A stretch of 64,000 nt of DNA, taken from an uncultured Tateyamaria sp. (GTDB taxonomy: Bacteria > Pseudomonadota > Alphaproteobacteria > Rhodobacterales > Rhodobacteraceae). Positions 16,967 through 26,477 of the stretch are shown here, in pieces; within the stretch, counting starts at the first letter, position 1; each line of letters starts with the position of its first letter. Made by a program: the position numbers and the translations under genes. Under the pieces are notes generated by a model. That model was given only the letters and a program-made list of their open reading frames with translations, was not told the origin of the DNA and did no database searches. The stretch is taken from positions 806,001 through 870,000 of the forward strand of contig NZ_CANNCF010000001.1 in NCBI RefSeq assembly GCF_947503045.1. Direction: 5' to 3'.

Positions 16967-18544
16967 TTAGTTCATGGTGATGTATTTCACCTTGGGTTGA
17001 TCTTCGGGGTCAACCTCGATGCCCACACCTTCGGCCATGCCCCAGTTCAGCACCTGGTGGTGCACCGGGATGTACAGTGCCTCGTCCTGCACGGTGCGCC
17101 AGATGCTGGCGATGTCCGCGTTGCGCGCTGCGAGGTCGGTGTTGGAGGCCAGCGATTTGATCTTGGCGTCGAGATCAGCACTGGAAAATCCTGTGCCGTT
17201 CCATGTGCCGATGTCCGAACCGCGCGAGTGCACGAGGAAGTTGAAGATGTACTCGGAATCGTAGGTCGGCACGCCCCAGCCCAGCATATAGAAGTCGGTC
17301 TTGCCGTCTGTGATCAACGGGAAGTGCTGCGCCTTGGGTTTGGCATCGAGGTTCACGTTGACCCCGATCTGGCCCAGCATGCCGACAGCCGCCTGACAGA
17401 TCGCTTCATCATTGATGTAGCGATCATTCGGGCAGTCCAGCCGGATCGAGAAACCATCGCCGTAGCCTGCTTCGGCCATCAGCGCCTTGGCGCCCTCGAT
17501 GTCGGTGGAGGATTCGGCGTCCATGTCAGACGTCCAGCCGTTCACGAAGGGTGGGGCGATCATGCCCGCTGGCTCGGACTGGCCACGCATCACGACCTGC
17601 TGGATCGCATCGCGGTTGATTGCCATCGACATCGCCTTGCGCACACGCACGTCCGCGAGCGGGTTCTTGCCATCCACATTGTCGGCCTCGATGTCATCGG
17701 CGCCCTGGTTCATACCGAAAAAGATCACCCGGTTTTGCGGGGCCTTTTTGACCACCAGACCTTCGGCGGCGTTGATCCGCTCCAGATCCTGCACCGGCAT
17801 GTCCTGAAGGAAGTTCACTTCACCCGACAGCATGGCCGCAACGCGGGTCGCGGCGTTTTGGATGGGCGTATAGACGATCTCGCTGACTTCGAGCGGGAAC
17901 TGGTCGCGGCCCCAATAGTTCTCGTTGCGGGTCATCACGGTTTTGACGTCGGGCTCGCGGCTGGTCAGCACGTAAGGTCCGGTGCCGTTGACGTTGGTGG
18001 TGGCAAAGGTGATCTCGCCGCCTTCAAAGTCCTGCACGTTCACGGTGTTGTTGGCCTCGGCCCAGCCCTTGTCCATGATGAACAGGTTGGTGAGGTTGGA
18101 AGGCAGGATCGGGTTCGGCCCGTCGGTGACCATTTCGACCGTATAGTCGTCCACCGCGCGCACTTCGGTGATCGAGCCGATCAGCTCTTTCATGTCCGAA
18201 TTGGGCTGTTGTGCGCGTTCAAAGGTGAACACGACATCCTCGGCGTTGAAGTCTTCTCCGCCGTGGAATTTCACGCCCTCGCGCAGTTTGAACACCCAGA
18301 CGTTGGGGTCGCCCTCTTTGGGTCCCCACTCGGTGGCCAGCGCCGCTTCGAACGCGCCGGTGGTGTCGCGAATGATGAGCGGCTCATACATCTGGTGGCG
18401 GATGGTGTGGGTTGGCCCTTCGTTCTGGGCATGTGGGTCCAGCGTAAGTGCGTCGCCTGAGCGCGCCCATTTCAGCGTCTCGGCGCTGACAAGCGCGGTG
18501 CTGGACAGCAGCATTGCGGCTGACAGGATGGAAGTGAGTTTCAT
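16967..18544 (-). CDS. Peptide ABC transporter substrate-binding protein (SBP_bac_5), paralogue 2
   Basis: A 525-residue exported binding protein: signal peptide MKLTSILSAAMLLSSTALVSA, then SGDALTLDPHAQNEGPT, REGVKFHGGEDFNAEDVVFTFERA, NGTGPYVLTSREPDVKTVM, DVRVRKAMSMAINRDAIQQV and GFSIRLDCPNDRYINDEAICQAAV. It shares these blocks, in order, with the binding protein at 13.67-15.23 kb, so the two are ancient duplicates. ATG 18544 is preceded by GGGGAGATATCTG. No transporter subunits adjoin it directly; it probably shares DppBCDF. Confidence 0.92.
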   Translation of the reverse strand: MKLTSILSAAMLLSSTALVSAETLKWARSGDALTLDPHAQNEGPTHTIRHQMYEPLIIRDTTGAFEAALATEWGPKEGDPNVWVFKLREGVKFHGGEDFNAEDVVFTFERAQQPNSDMKELIGSITEVRAVDDYTVEMVTDGPNPILPSNLTNLFIMDKGWAEANNTVNVQDFEGGEITFATTNVNGTGPYVLTSREPDVKTVMTRNENYWGRDQFPLEVSEIVYTPIQNAATRVAAMLSGEVNFLQDMPVQDLERINAAEGLVVKKAPQNRVIFFGMNQGADDIEADNVDGKNPLADVRVRKAMSMAINRDAIQQVVMRGQSEPAGMIAPPFVNGWTSDMDAESSTDIEGAKALMAEAGYGDGFSIRLDCPNDRYINDEAICQAAVGMLGQIGVNVNLDAKPKAQHFPLITDGKTDFYMLGWGVPTYDSEYIFNFLVHSRGSDIGTWNGTGFSSADLDAKIKSLASNTDLAARNADIASIWRTVQDEALYIPVHHQVLNWGMAEGVGIEVDPEDQPKVKYITMN

Positions 18545-18703
18545 CAGATATCTCCCCGTTTTTGATATTGCGCAGAGTGTTTGCCACTTGGGCGCGATTG
18601 GCAAGGCGGTTCCTGCGGCAATTGTTGTGTTTCTGATCGTGCCGGTCCGCATTCGGCTGCAAAACAGGGCAAGTACAAGGGCGTCTGTGGCTGGCGTGCC
18701 CGC

Positions 18704-19729
18704 CTAAACCGTGGGTGCCTTGAACATTCGCGCAAACAGCGGCGCCCCAAGGATGACGACGAATATCCGCAGCACGTGATGCGCAATCACAAAGGCCATG
18801 TCGGCGCCGACAATCAGCGCAAGGATCGTCAGTTCCGCCTGCCCACCCGGGGCAAAGGCCAAAAGCGCGTTCATCCCGTTGGCCAGCCCAAAGCCATAGA
18901 CCGCCTCGACAAAAACCAGCGTCAGCACCATCAGGATTACGCAAAACCCGAAGCCCGCCGCCAGATCGCGCCGCACCTCGGCCATGGTGATTCCGGTGTA
19001 TTTCATGCCCACCCCCATGCCGATAAAGAACTGCGCAGACCAGATCGCCTCGACCGGCGGGCGGTGGTGCAACAGGCCTGCCAGCGCGCAGATGGCCGCG
19101 ACAATCAGCGGGCCGAGGATCGACGCGCCGAACATGCCGATCCGCTTGGCCCCTTGCCAGCCGACAATGGCACAGGCCACCATCAGCGCCAGCTGTCCGG
19201 GTGGTACGCTTTGGGCGGGCGCGCCCGGCGGGTTGGACAGATCCGCCCCCCAGACCCCTTGCAGGATGAAGGGCAGCGCCACCACGATCACCAGCACCCG
19301 CGTGGCGTGGATCAGCGAAAGGGTGCGCGGATTGCCCCCGGCCTCTTCGCCAAAGACCAGCATGTCCTGCAGGCCCCCGGGCATCGTCGAATAATAACTG
19401 GTGGCAAAGTCATAGCCCCAGATGCGCTGGAAATAGGGCACGCCGATCAGCCCGATGACGAGGATCATCACCGGAATCAGTAACAATGTCGGCCACATCT
19501 GCGCCATCGAGGCCAGCATGACGGGCGTGAAGGTCGCCCCCACCGCCAGCCCCAGAAGGGTGCGCATCCCTTCGTTCAGGGGCTTGATCCCCTCCATCCT
19601 CACACCCGACAGGGACGCGATCAGGCAGGCCGCAATGGGCCCGAGCAGCCAGGGCAGGGGCAGGGCGGCGGCGTGAAAGGCGGCAACACCAAGGGCTGCA
19701 ATGGCAAAGGTGATCGCGACGCGCATCAT
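18704..19729 (-). CDS. AbrB-family membrane protein (PF05145, putative transporter)
   Basis: A 341-residue polytopic membrane protein with two homologous halves of the AbrB/'ammonia monooxygenase-like' family: GVRMEGIKPLNEGMRTLLGLAVGATFTP, ATSYYSTMPGGLQDMLVFGEEAGG in half one, and the related FAPGGQAELTILALIVGADMAFVIAHHVLR in half two. About 9-10 hydrophobic segments. The substrate is unknown despite the family nickname; no amo genes are near. Its start overlaps the stop of the upstream GntR gene (ATGATG/TGA), so regulator and transporter form one operon. Confidence 0.87.
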   Translation of the reverse strand: MMRVAITFAIAALGVAAFHAAALPLPWLLGPIAACLIASLSGVRMEGIKPLNEGMRTLLGLAVGATFTPVMLASMAQMWPTLLLIPVMILVIGLIGVPYFQRIWGYDFATSYYSTMPGGLQDMLVFGEEAGGNPRTLSLIHATRVLVIVVALPFILQGVWGADLSNPPGAPAQSVPPGQLALMVACAIVGWQGAKRIGMFGASILGPLIVAAICALAGLLHHRPPVEAIWSAQFFIGMGVGMKYTGITMAEVRRDLAAGFGFCVILMVLTLVFVEAVYGFGLANGMNALLAFAPGGQAELTILALIVGADMAFVIAHHVLRIFVVILGAPLFARMFKAPTV

Positions 19730-20361
19730 GACCCAAGCCCCTTGAGCCGGTGGATCAGCGAGGTCTGCAGATGCGCCTCGGCTGCGTCGCCGGCTGCGGC
19801 CACGTCGCCATCCTCGATGGCATCAAGGATCAGCTCGTGTTGTTCGCTGACCAGCGCAATGCGCGCTGGATCGTCCAGTGTGGTCGGCCCCAGCAGCATC
19901 AGCGCGTTGTTGAGTGCGCGCGCGGCATCCAGCAGAAATCTGTTGCGCGTGGCGAGGTATATCCCGCGGTGAAAGTCCTGATTGAGCGCGGCGGCCTTTG
20001 CAGATGCGCTTGCTGCAAGGCCCGCATTGAGGGCGCGCAGGGCGGCGACTTCGGCGGGGCTTGCGTGTTTGGCGGCCATTTCAGCGGCGGTGCGTTCCAG
20101 CACGGTGCGCATCTCGTAAAGCTCGACCAGCTCGCCATGGCTGAGCTGGCGGATGATCGCACCCAGACGCGGGCGGTGTTCGACGATGCCGTCCGCCTCA
20201 AGCCGACGCAGCGCCTCGCGCACCGGCGTGCGGGACAGGTTGAGGCGGTCCGCGATATCCGTTTCGCGCAGCCGGTCGCCGGGCGCAAAGGTGCCTGCGC
20301 GGATGGCGGCAATCAGGCTGGCATATGCCGCTTCTCCCTGGCTCATGTCAGGCGAGTTCAT
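19726..20361 (-). CDS. GntR-family (FadR/FCD) transcriptional regulator
   Basis: A 211-residue regulator with winged HTH (LRETDIADRLNLSRTPVREALRRLEADGIVEHRPRLGAIIR, about 32-72) and an FCD domain (about 80-200) containing ALNQDFHRGIYLATRN and SEQHELILDAIEDGD. It is cotranscribed with the AbrB-family permease. A perfect 9-bp-arm palindrome 17 bp upstream of its start (20378-20397) is its probable autoregulatory operator. The likely ligand is the permease substrate, an organic acid (inference). Confidence 0.9.
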   Translation of the reverse strand: MNSPDMSQGEAAYASLIAAIRAGTFAPGDRLRETDIADRLNLSRTPVREALRRLEADGIVEHRPRLGAIIRQLSHGELVELYEMRTVLERTAAEMAAKHASPAEVAALRALNAGLAASASAKAAALNQDFHRGIYLATRNRFLLDAARALNNALMLLGPTTLDDPARIALVSEQHELILDAIEDGDVAAAGDAAEAHLQTSLIHRLKGLGS

Positions 20362-20377
20362 AATGTGCCCTCATATT

Positions 20378-20397
20378 TTGTATCCAAGTGGATACAA
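20378..20397. promoter_or_regulatory. Perfect palindromic operator candidate upstream of the GntR gene
   Basis: TTGTATCCA-AG-TGGATACAA: two perfect 9-bp arms with a 2-bp spacer, immediately upstream of the GntR-permease operon. Size and GTAT...ATAC form fit FadR-subfamily GntR operators. Which regulator binds it is inference. Confidence 0.65.
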
Positions 20398-20443
20398 GAT
20401 GGGCATACGCGCCCAAGGGGCCCGAGTCAAAGGCGCGCGCGCC

Positions 20444-23400
20444 TCAGTAGTCTTTTTCGATGAAGATGCCGACGCCCGTGCTGCTGTCTGCAGCCACGCT
20501 GCCCCGCACGGTGACATTGGGGGTAAGGTCGATGTTCAGCGACACTTCGGGTCCTTGCGTGCCGCCAACGGTCACATCAGTATAGACGTTTTCCGAGATG
20601 TATTTGCCCGCGCGCACAGCGGCGTTGCCCTCGTCATCGGTGGTCACGTCGAGATCGTCGAGGCCGAACGAACCGCGCAGTTGTGATATCAGGCTTTCCC
20701 CGCCGCCGCCCGCCAATCGGGCAACCGCGCTGGCCAGCTGCAGCGCCTGAAAGGCGGAGAGTTGCGAGATGTCGCGGCCAAAGAAAATCTGGGCCAGCAC
20801 CTGATCCTGCGGCGCTTCGGGCGAAGATTCAAAGGTGACCGTGGGATCGCTCGCGCGCCCTTCCACCACGATGCTGGCGGTGCCGGACGAGGTCGAGGTG
20901 ACCGCGATCAGCCGCAGGAACACTTCGAACCGGCCCTGTATCTCGATCCGCCCGTCGTCCAGTTCGAAGCGCTTGGTCAAAATCTCAAGCCGGCCGCGGA
21001 TCAGGTCGATCTGCCCGGTCGAAATCGTATCGGCCGTTGTCCCGGTGATCCGCAGGGTGCCGCCAAGTTCGGCGTCAATCCCGCGCCCACGTACAAAGAC
21101 CCGCGAGGGGGCGTTGACCGTGATGTCGAGCGGATAGGCCAGCCCTCCGCCGCTGCTGGCCGAGGTTTCCTTGATCAACCCGGCACGCGCGCGCGTGCGC
21201 ATTACGGGCCGTGTCGCGCCGATATGGGTGATGTCGGGGATCGAACCGAGGGTGGAGACGGTGCTGGACGGCACCTGTACGGTGGTTTCGCCAACCTCGA
21301 TATTGCCTGCAATACGCGCCCCACCCGTCAGCGCGCCATTGAGCGACACGCCCCCGTTCACGACGCTGGTATAGACCACGTTGTCGGTCAGAACGACGTT
21401 GCTGAGCCCGATCTGCAATTGCGCGGGAAAGCCGCCGCCCAGAGTGATCGGCCCATTCAGTGCAATTGTGCCGCCTTCGGTCACTTGCCCGGTCAGATCC
21501 AGCGTGGCCTGCCCGCCGGTCAGTTCGACCGCGCCGCTGAGGTCCGACAGGGACAGAGGCAGCTTCGGGGCGGCGAGCCGCGTGCCTTGCGTACTGATCC
21601 GCCCGCGCAGTGAGGACAGCGCCGCAGGGCCGTCGATGGTCAAATCGAAATTGGCAAGCCCCGCGATGGTGCGCGGCGCGATGAACGGGTTGAGCAGGCC
21701 CAGTTGCGCCTGACCGGTGGCATCGAGCTCCAGCCGCCCGTCAGTCGCGACCAGCCCCTGCACCTGCGCAATGGTGCCCGCAGGACCGTCAAGGCTCGCG
21801 TTGATGTCGAACCCGCGCGCCACTTGCTTGGCGGTGCCTGTGACGGCCGCCGCACCGGACAGGCGCGGCACCAGCGCACCCACATTGGGCAGGCGCACGG
21901 CATAACGCGCTGTGGTGCCGACCTCTCCAAACGTGCCGCTGATGGTGGCGGTGCTGGCATAGGGGCCCTGTACATCTGTGTCGACCGCCCAGCCGTTGTC
22001 GATCTGCGCCAGCGTTCCGTCAACCGCGAGCGGGCCGTTCACGCCGGGGGCAAGCGGGGCGAGGTTTGGCACGGCGAGTGTGAAGGCCGTGGCGAGGCGC
22101 GCGGCGGTATAGGTGCCGGTCACCCGGCCCGTGCTGGAATAGGGCCCGCTGAGGTCAGTGGCGAACTGCCAGCCCTCGGACACTTGTTGCACATTGCCCT
22201 CAAGTGCGGCGGACCCAGTGATGCCCGGCGCCAGCGCCGATACATCCGGCAGGTTGGCGGTGTAGTCCGCGCTCAGAATGCCGGACAGGAACTGGCCTGT
22301 GGCGGTCACGCGCGCGGCGTAAGGGCCGGTGAGGTTGGTAGCAAATTCCCACCCGTCGGGCACCTGTTGCACATCGCCCGTGAGCGTCAGCGCGTCGGGA
22401 ATGCCGGGCACCAGCGGGTCGAGCGAGGGCAGGAAGGCGGTGTAATTTGCACTCAGCGCCCCTTGGGCAAAGCGGCCCGAGGCGGTGGCGGCACTGTCCA
22501 GTGGCCCCTCGATCGTCGTGTCGAAATCCCAGGCGCCGTCGCGTTGGCGGGCACTGGCCTCGATCACCGCACCACCGCTGAGTTGCGCAACAAGCGGTTG
22601 CAGATCGGGCAGGGCGGCGCGCAGGTCGATGTCGATATCGGCGCCCGCAAGCCGGGCATCGACATTTGCTGTTGCGTCCAATGGGCCTGCAAGGGCGGCG
22701 GTCACATCCCAGACCTCGCCGGTCTGGCGCGCGGTGCCGTCGACGCTCAGCGGCCCGTCGAGCGTGTCGACAACCCGGGCGGCGTCATCAAGGCGGAAGG
22801 CGTATTTGGCGGTGGAGGCCCCGGTCTTCAGCTCGGCCGAGACATCTGCAGACAGGGCCGCGTTGTTCAGTGTCAACGCGTCGAGATATGTGCCCGTTTC
22901 ATCCCGCCGCGCAATCAGATCGACGTTCGTGACCCCTTCCAGCAGCGCATCGGCCTGCGGAATGCCAAGGGCGAGGTTTTCGGTGATGCCCACCACTTCG
23001 ATGTTGAAAAAGCCGCCGAGGGCCGCGCTGCCTGCCGCTTCGATCCGCCCCGCGCCGTCCAGCGACAGGCCCGCAAGGGCGGCAAAGGCCGACAGGTCCG
23101 GCGTGTCGAGGGTGACGTCGAGGGTTGTTGCGAAATCCTCGGACAGGCTTTGGGTGACGACATTGCCGGTGATGTCCCATGCCCCACCTGTCAGGGACAG
23201 GTTCGACAAACGTAGCGGCGCCTCATCACCATAAGCGACGTCCAGACCACCCCGCACCACCGCGCCGATGGCCTGGGCCAGGGCCGGGTCGGCAAAACCA
23301 AGGCCCGAGGCGTTGAGGTCCACGCGCGCGGCAAATGCGCCGATGGCGTTCACGTCGCCCGACAGGGTGCCGTCAATGCCAAGGCTGACCGAGCGCGCCT

Positions 23401-24574
23401 GTACTTCGGCCCGGTCAAGCCCGGCGAGGGTGATCGCCGCGACCAGCGCGTCGCTGTCGCTGGCATCAAAGCTGACGGTCAGATCGGCCAGATCAACGCG
23501 CGTCTCGCCCCCGCCCGCAGGCAGCAGCACGGGGTCGCCATCGGGGTCGGAAATCTGCCCCTCGATGTCCAGCAGCGTTGGCCAACCATCGCTGTTGAGT
23601 GCGGCCTGACCCGACAGCCGCAGCGCGCGGGTGTCGAGAGCGAATTGATCAAGGCTGAGCGCGCCGGAGGCGGCCTGATTGCCTTGCGCACTCAGCGACA
23701 CGTCGGGGCCGAAAAACTCGGCATATTGGGGCAGGAACAGGGCCGTGACATCGCCATTCAGATCAATGTCAAACACCTTCGGGCCTTCCGCCTCGCTTTG
23801 CAGGGCCAGCGTGCCGGTCAGGCGGGGCGCGCCATCGGTGCGCAGATCGAGGGTTGCGGCAAAGTCCGACAAGAGACCGTCGCCCGCCACTTTCAGATCG
23901 ACGCTGGGCCGTCCGGGCAGGTTCATGAGGCCGGAAATCAACCCATCCGCAGCCTCGGACAGATCAAGGTTGAGGCGTAATGCACGGGTTTCATTGGCAT
24001 AGGCCGCATCAACGTTGAAGCTGGCGCGGGGCCCATCGATACGCTCGGCCACCAGCGTGGCGTCGCCCGCACCATTCGCAAGCGTGGCTGTGCCACTGAG
24101 GGACAGCTCCGCCGCTTCGCCCAGCACCGGCGCGCCAAGCGCGACGCTGTCGATGGCAAGCTGGCCCAGCCGAATCGAGGCGGGCAGGTCGGGCAAGGCA
24201 AAGGGCTTGGCCTCGGCGTCGGGCACGTCGATGCCCGGTTCGGCCACAGGCAGACGGGGCAGGTCGATGCGGGCGGCGCGCAACTCTTCGACCTCGATGG
24301 CACCACGCAGCAGGGCCCGGCGGCTCCATGTCAGGGCGACATCGTCGATGGTCAGCCAGATGCCTTCGCGATCCGCAATGGTGATCTGGTCAATGGTGGC
24401 CGTGCTCGACAGTGCCCCGGCAAAGCCGATGATGCGCACGGTGCGCCCGTCACCGCCAAGCGCCCCTTCGAGCAGCCCTGCAATAAAGCCGCGGTCATCC
24501 TCGTCCGCGTCCTGTGCCGCAAGGGCGAGAGGCCACAAAAGGCAGGTCATCAAGAGAAGGGCAAAACGCATCAA
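20444..24574 (-). CDS. tamB: TamB-type translocation and assembly module inner-membrane component
   Basis: A 1376-residue protein with an N-terminal signal/anchor (MMRFALLLMTCLLWPLALAA), a very long beta-rich repetitive periplasmic region, and a C-terminal DUF490/TamB domain (LRITGTTADTISTGQIDLIRGRLEILTKRFELDDGRIEIQG, then DPTVTFESSPEAPQDQVLAQIFFGRD and an amphipathic end). It bridges the periplasm with TamA for outer-membrane protein or lipid traffic. Residues 607-966 consist of six gap-free 60-residue repeats, each with a GW/GF turn, a (D/T/S)GP(Y/L) turn and an LP-x-L end. It overlaps the tamA stop by 4 bp. Confidence 0.9.
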   Translation of the reverse strand: MMRFALLLMTCLLWPLALAAQDADEDDRGFIAGLLEGALGGDGRTVRIIGFAGALSSTATIDQITIADREGIWLTIDDVALTWSRRALLRGAIEVEELRAARIDLPRLPVAEPGIDVPDAEAKPFALPDLPASIRLGQLAIDSVALGAPVLGEAAELSLSGTATLANGAGDATLVAERIDGPRASFNVDAAYANETRALRLNLDLSEAADGLISGLMNLPGRPSVDLKVAGDGLLSDFAATLDLRTDGAPRLTGTLALQSEAEGPKVFDIDLNGDVTALFLPQYAEFFGPDVSLSAQGNQAASGALSLDQFALDTRALRLSGQAALNSDGWPTLLDIEGQISDPDGDPVLLPAGGGETRVDLADLTVSFDASDSDALVAAITLAGLDRAEVQARSVSLGIDGTLSGDVNAIGAFAARVDLNASGLGFADPALAQAIGAVVRGGLDVAYGDEAPLRLSNLSLTGGAWDITGNVVTQSLSEDFATTLDVTLDTPDLSAFAALAGLSLDGAGRIEAAGSAALGGFFNIEVVGITENLALGIPQADALLEGVTNVDLIARRDETGTYLDALTLNNAALSADVSAELKTGASTAKYAFRLDDAARVVDTLDGPLSVDGTARQTGEVWDVTAALAGPLDATANVDARLAGADIDIDLRAALPDLQPLVAQLSGGAVIEASARQRDGAWDFDTTIEGPLDSAATASGRFAQGALSANYTAFLPSLDPLVPGIPDALTLTGDVQQVPDGWEFATNLTGPYAARVTATGQFLSGILSADYTANLPDVSALAPGITGSAALEGNVQQVSEGWQFATDLSGPYSSTGRVTGTYTAARLATAFTLAVPNLAPLAPGVNGPLAVDGTLAQIDNGWAVDTDVQGPYASTATISGTFGEVGTTARYAVRLPNVGALVPRLSGAAAVTGTAKQVARGFDINASLDGPAGTIAQVQGLVATDGRLELDATGQAQLGLLNPFIAPRTIAGLANFDLTIDGPAALSSLRGRISTQGTRLAAPKLPLSLSDLSGAVELTGGQATLDLTGQVTEGGTIALNGPITLGGGFPAQLQIGLSNVVLTDNVVYTSVVNGGVSLNGALTGGARIAGNIEVGETTVQVPSSTVSTLGSIPDITHIGATRPVMRTRARAGLIKETSASSGGGLAYPLDITVNAPSRVFVRGRGIDAELGGTLRITGTTADTISTGQIDLIRGRLEILTKRFELDDGRIEIQGRFEVFLRLIAVTSTSSGTASIVVEGRASDPTVTFESSPEAPQDQVLAQIFFGRDISQLSAFQALQLASAVARLAGGGGESLISQLRGSFGLDDLDVTTDDEGNAAVRAGKYISENVYTDVTVGGTQGPEVSLNIDLTPNVTVRGSVAADSSTGVGIFIEKDY
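21677..22756 (-). repeat. Six tandem 60-codon (180-bp) repeats within tamB
   Basis: Residues 607-966 divide into six units of exactly 60 residues without gaps, aligned on a G/D start, Q/R at about 11, W or F at 16, GP at 24-25, G or A at 34, and P at 50 in the first five units; the sixth is diverged at its end. The DNA is not identical between units, so this is an old amplification. Confidence 0.75.
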
Positions 24575-26358
24575 AAGGCCTGTCCAATCCCGATATAGAT
24601 TTCGACTCCGGATGGATCGCCCGGGCCTGATCCGGGCACCGCCAGATCAAAGCGGATTGGCCCGATGGGCGTGTTGTAGCGGATGCCAGCCCCGATCCCG
24701 GTATGCCATTCGCCCGAGCCGTCAAATAAGGATTCAGCACCGATATAGCCGGCATCGTAAAAGCCGACGACCGACAGGTTTTCGCCGGTCTTGACCCGCA
24801 CCTCGCCCGAGAGGCCCAGGTAAGAGCGCCCGCCGATGGTTACGCCGGGGCTGAGGGTGACGCCAAGAGACTGGTATTCTTGCCCGCGCACCGAATCCGA
24901 CCCCCCCGAAAAGAACAGGAAATCAGCCGGGGCAATGGCGATATCCGGCCCCGCAAGCGAGCCGAGCACGCCGCGAAAGGCCAACGTGACCCGACTGCCC
25001 AACTGGCGATAGGTGCGCAGATCAAGCGTGGTGACGAGGCCATTGTCGGTGCCGTCGATGTTGAGGAACGGCGTCAGCCCGATCTGGGCGTAATAGCCCG
25101 AAGTTGCATTCAGCGGATCGTCGCGCCTGTCAAAGGTGGCCGAGAGCGGAATGGTGAAAATTGTATAGTCCCGCTCACCCAGATCGTCGCGCGTGAGCGA
25201 GCGGCGCAGGCCGACGCCATAGCTGTATTCACGAGTCTCGCTGGCAAAATAGGTCCCGCCCAGTTCCAGCCGAACGGTGCGCGAAAACAGATTGGGATCG
25301 TCGCGTTGTTCGATCTCGGCCAGCAGAAACGCCTCGAGATCGGTGCGGATGGTGGCGGGACGTGACAAGAGGCCCGTCAGGCGGAAATCGACGCCGCCGG
25401 TATCGCCGCCAACGCCAGTGACCTCACCGTCGATTTGCAGTCGCTCGGCTCCGCCAAAGATGTTGCGATGCAGCCAAAGCGCGCTGACGCTGAACCCGTC
25501 CAGTGTGCTGTATTCCGCGCCAACACTGTAACGACGCGGCAGTTGGTCCGAGATCGTGGCGGTGACATCCAGCGTGCCGTCCGGGTTGGGTTCGGCGGCC
25601 TCGGTCAGATTGGCGGCGGCAAAGGTGCCGGTGCGGCGCATGCGGTTTTCAACCTGCTCGATGTCGTCGGGGTCGAACTGCTTGCCCTCAGGCCAGCCCA
25701 TGATCTCGCGGATGCGTTTTTCGCGCACCGCGGTCTCGCCCTTGATCAGCAACTTGCCAAAGCGCAGGCGCGGACCGGGGTCGAGCGTGACGGCGGCGTT
25801 TATCTGTTTTTCGGGGTGGCGGGCGGTGATCTTTTGGTCCGCCACGGCGGCCTTGGCGTGGCCTGCCTGACGCCAGCCGTCGATCTGGGCGGTGGTGCCC
25901 GCGCGCAAGGTTGAGACTCGCGCCGTGGCGCCAGGCGTCAGCCCGTCGACCGGCTCGGATGTGGGGGCCTGAGGCGTGATGGTGACCGAGCCGAAAGTGA
26001 ACACCTCGCCCGGGACAACTCTGATCACCACGGTCGAAATGGCGGGCGGGGCAGCAATCGGGGCGATGGAGGCGGCCTCGCGCCCGTCCACCAGAATGTT
26101 TATGCTGGGCGCGAAATACCCAAGTTCGTAAAGCACTCCAATCAGGCGGGCATAGTCGGCCTGTGCCGCACTGAGGACATCAATGGCGCGCGGTGCGTCC
26201 TCTTCTCCGTCGAGCAGGGCGGCGGTCAGGGACCCGGTGCGCAGATCATTCGCAACACTGTCTGGCGCCTCAACAGTCACATCCAGCGCCCATGCGGCAC
26301 TTGCAGCACAGGTCGCGGCGATGACTGTGGCCAGCACAGGCCGGATTTTCTGGATCAT
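24571..26358 (-). CDS. tamA: TamA-type outer-membrane protein (BamA/Omp85 family)
   Basis: About 595 residues. Signal peptide MIQKIRPVLATVIAATCAASAAWA, then three POTRA-like modules (AQADYARLIGVLYELGYFAPSINILVDG; FTFGSVTITPQAP...; LRFGKLLIKGETAVREKRIREIMGWPEG) and a 16-strand barrel ending in an aromatic residue (YIGIGQAF). The barrel includes the Omp85 surface-antigen motif SVRGQEYQSLG (equivalent of RGF/Y). An in-frame ATG at 26376 would add six residues. It forms an operon with tamB. Confidence 0.9.
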   Translation of the reverse strand: MIQKIRPVLATVIAATCAASAAWALDVTVEAPDSVANDLRTGSLTAALLDGEEDAPRAIDVLSAAQADYARLIGVLYELGYFAPSINILVDGREAASIAPIAAPPAISTVVIRVVPGEVFTFGSVTITPQAPTSEPVDGLTPGATARVSTLRAGTTAQIDGWRQAGHAKAAVADQKITARHPEKQINAAVTLDPGPRLRFGKLLIKGETAVREKRIREIMGWPEGKQFDPDDIEQVENRMRRTGTFAAANLTEAAEPNPDGTLDVTATISDQLPRRYSVGAEYSTLDGFSVSALWLHRNIFGGAERLQIDGEVTGVGGDTGGVDFRLTGLLSRPATIRTDLEAFLLAEIEQRDDPNLFSRTVRLELGGTYFASETREYSYGVGLRRSLTRDDLGERDYTIFTIPLSATFDRRDDPLNATSGYYAQIGLTPFLNIDGTDNGLVTTLDLRTYRQLGSRVTLAFRGVLGSLAGPDIAIAPADFLFFSGGSDSVRGQEYQSLGVTLSPGVTIGGRSYLGLSGEVRVKTGENLSVVGFYDAGYIGAESLFDGSGEWHTGIGAGIRYNTPIGPIRFDLAVPGSGPGDPSGVEIYIGIGQAF

Positions 26359-26477
26359 CAAAACACCCCGCCGCATTGTCGCTGCGGCCTTGCAACATCA
26401 TTGCCAAAACTTGGCTCAAGGTGCCAGCGGTTAAAGGGGAAATGTCGAAAAGTCGCGCAAGCTTGAAGGCAGGTCGC

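Noticed and set aside
16689-16970. 93-codon plus-strand open frame after the P-loop gene
   Set aside because: It reads through the terminator and into the end of the binding-protein gene; no homology seen.
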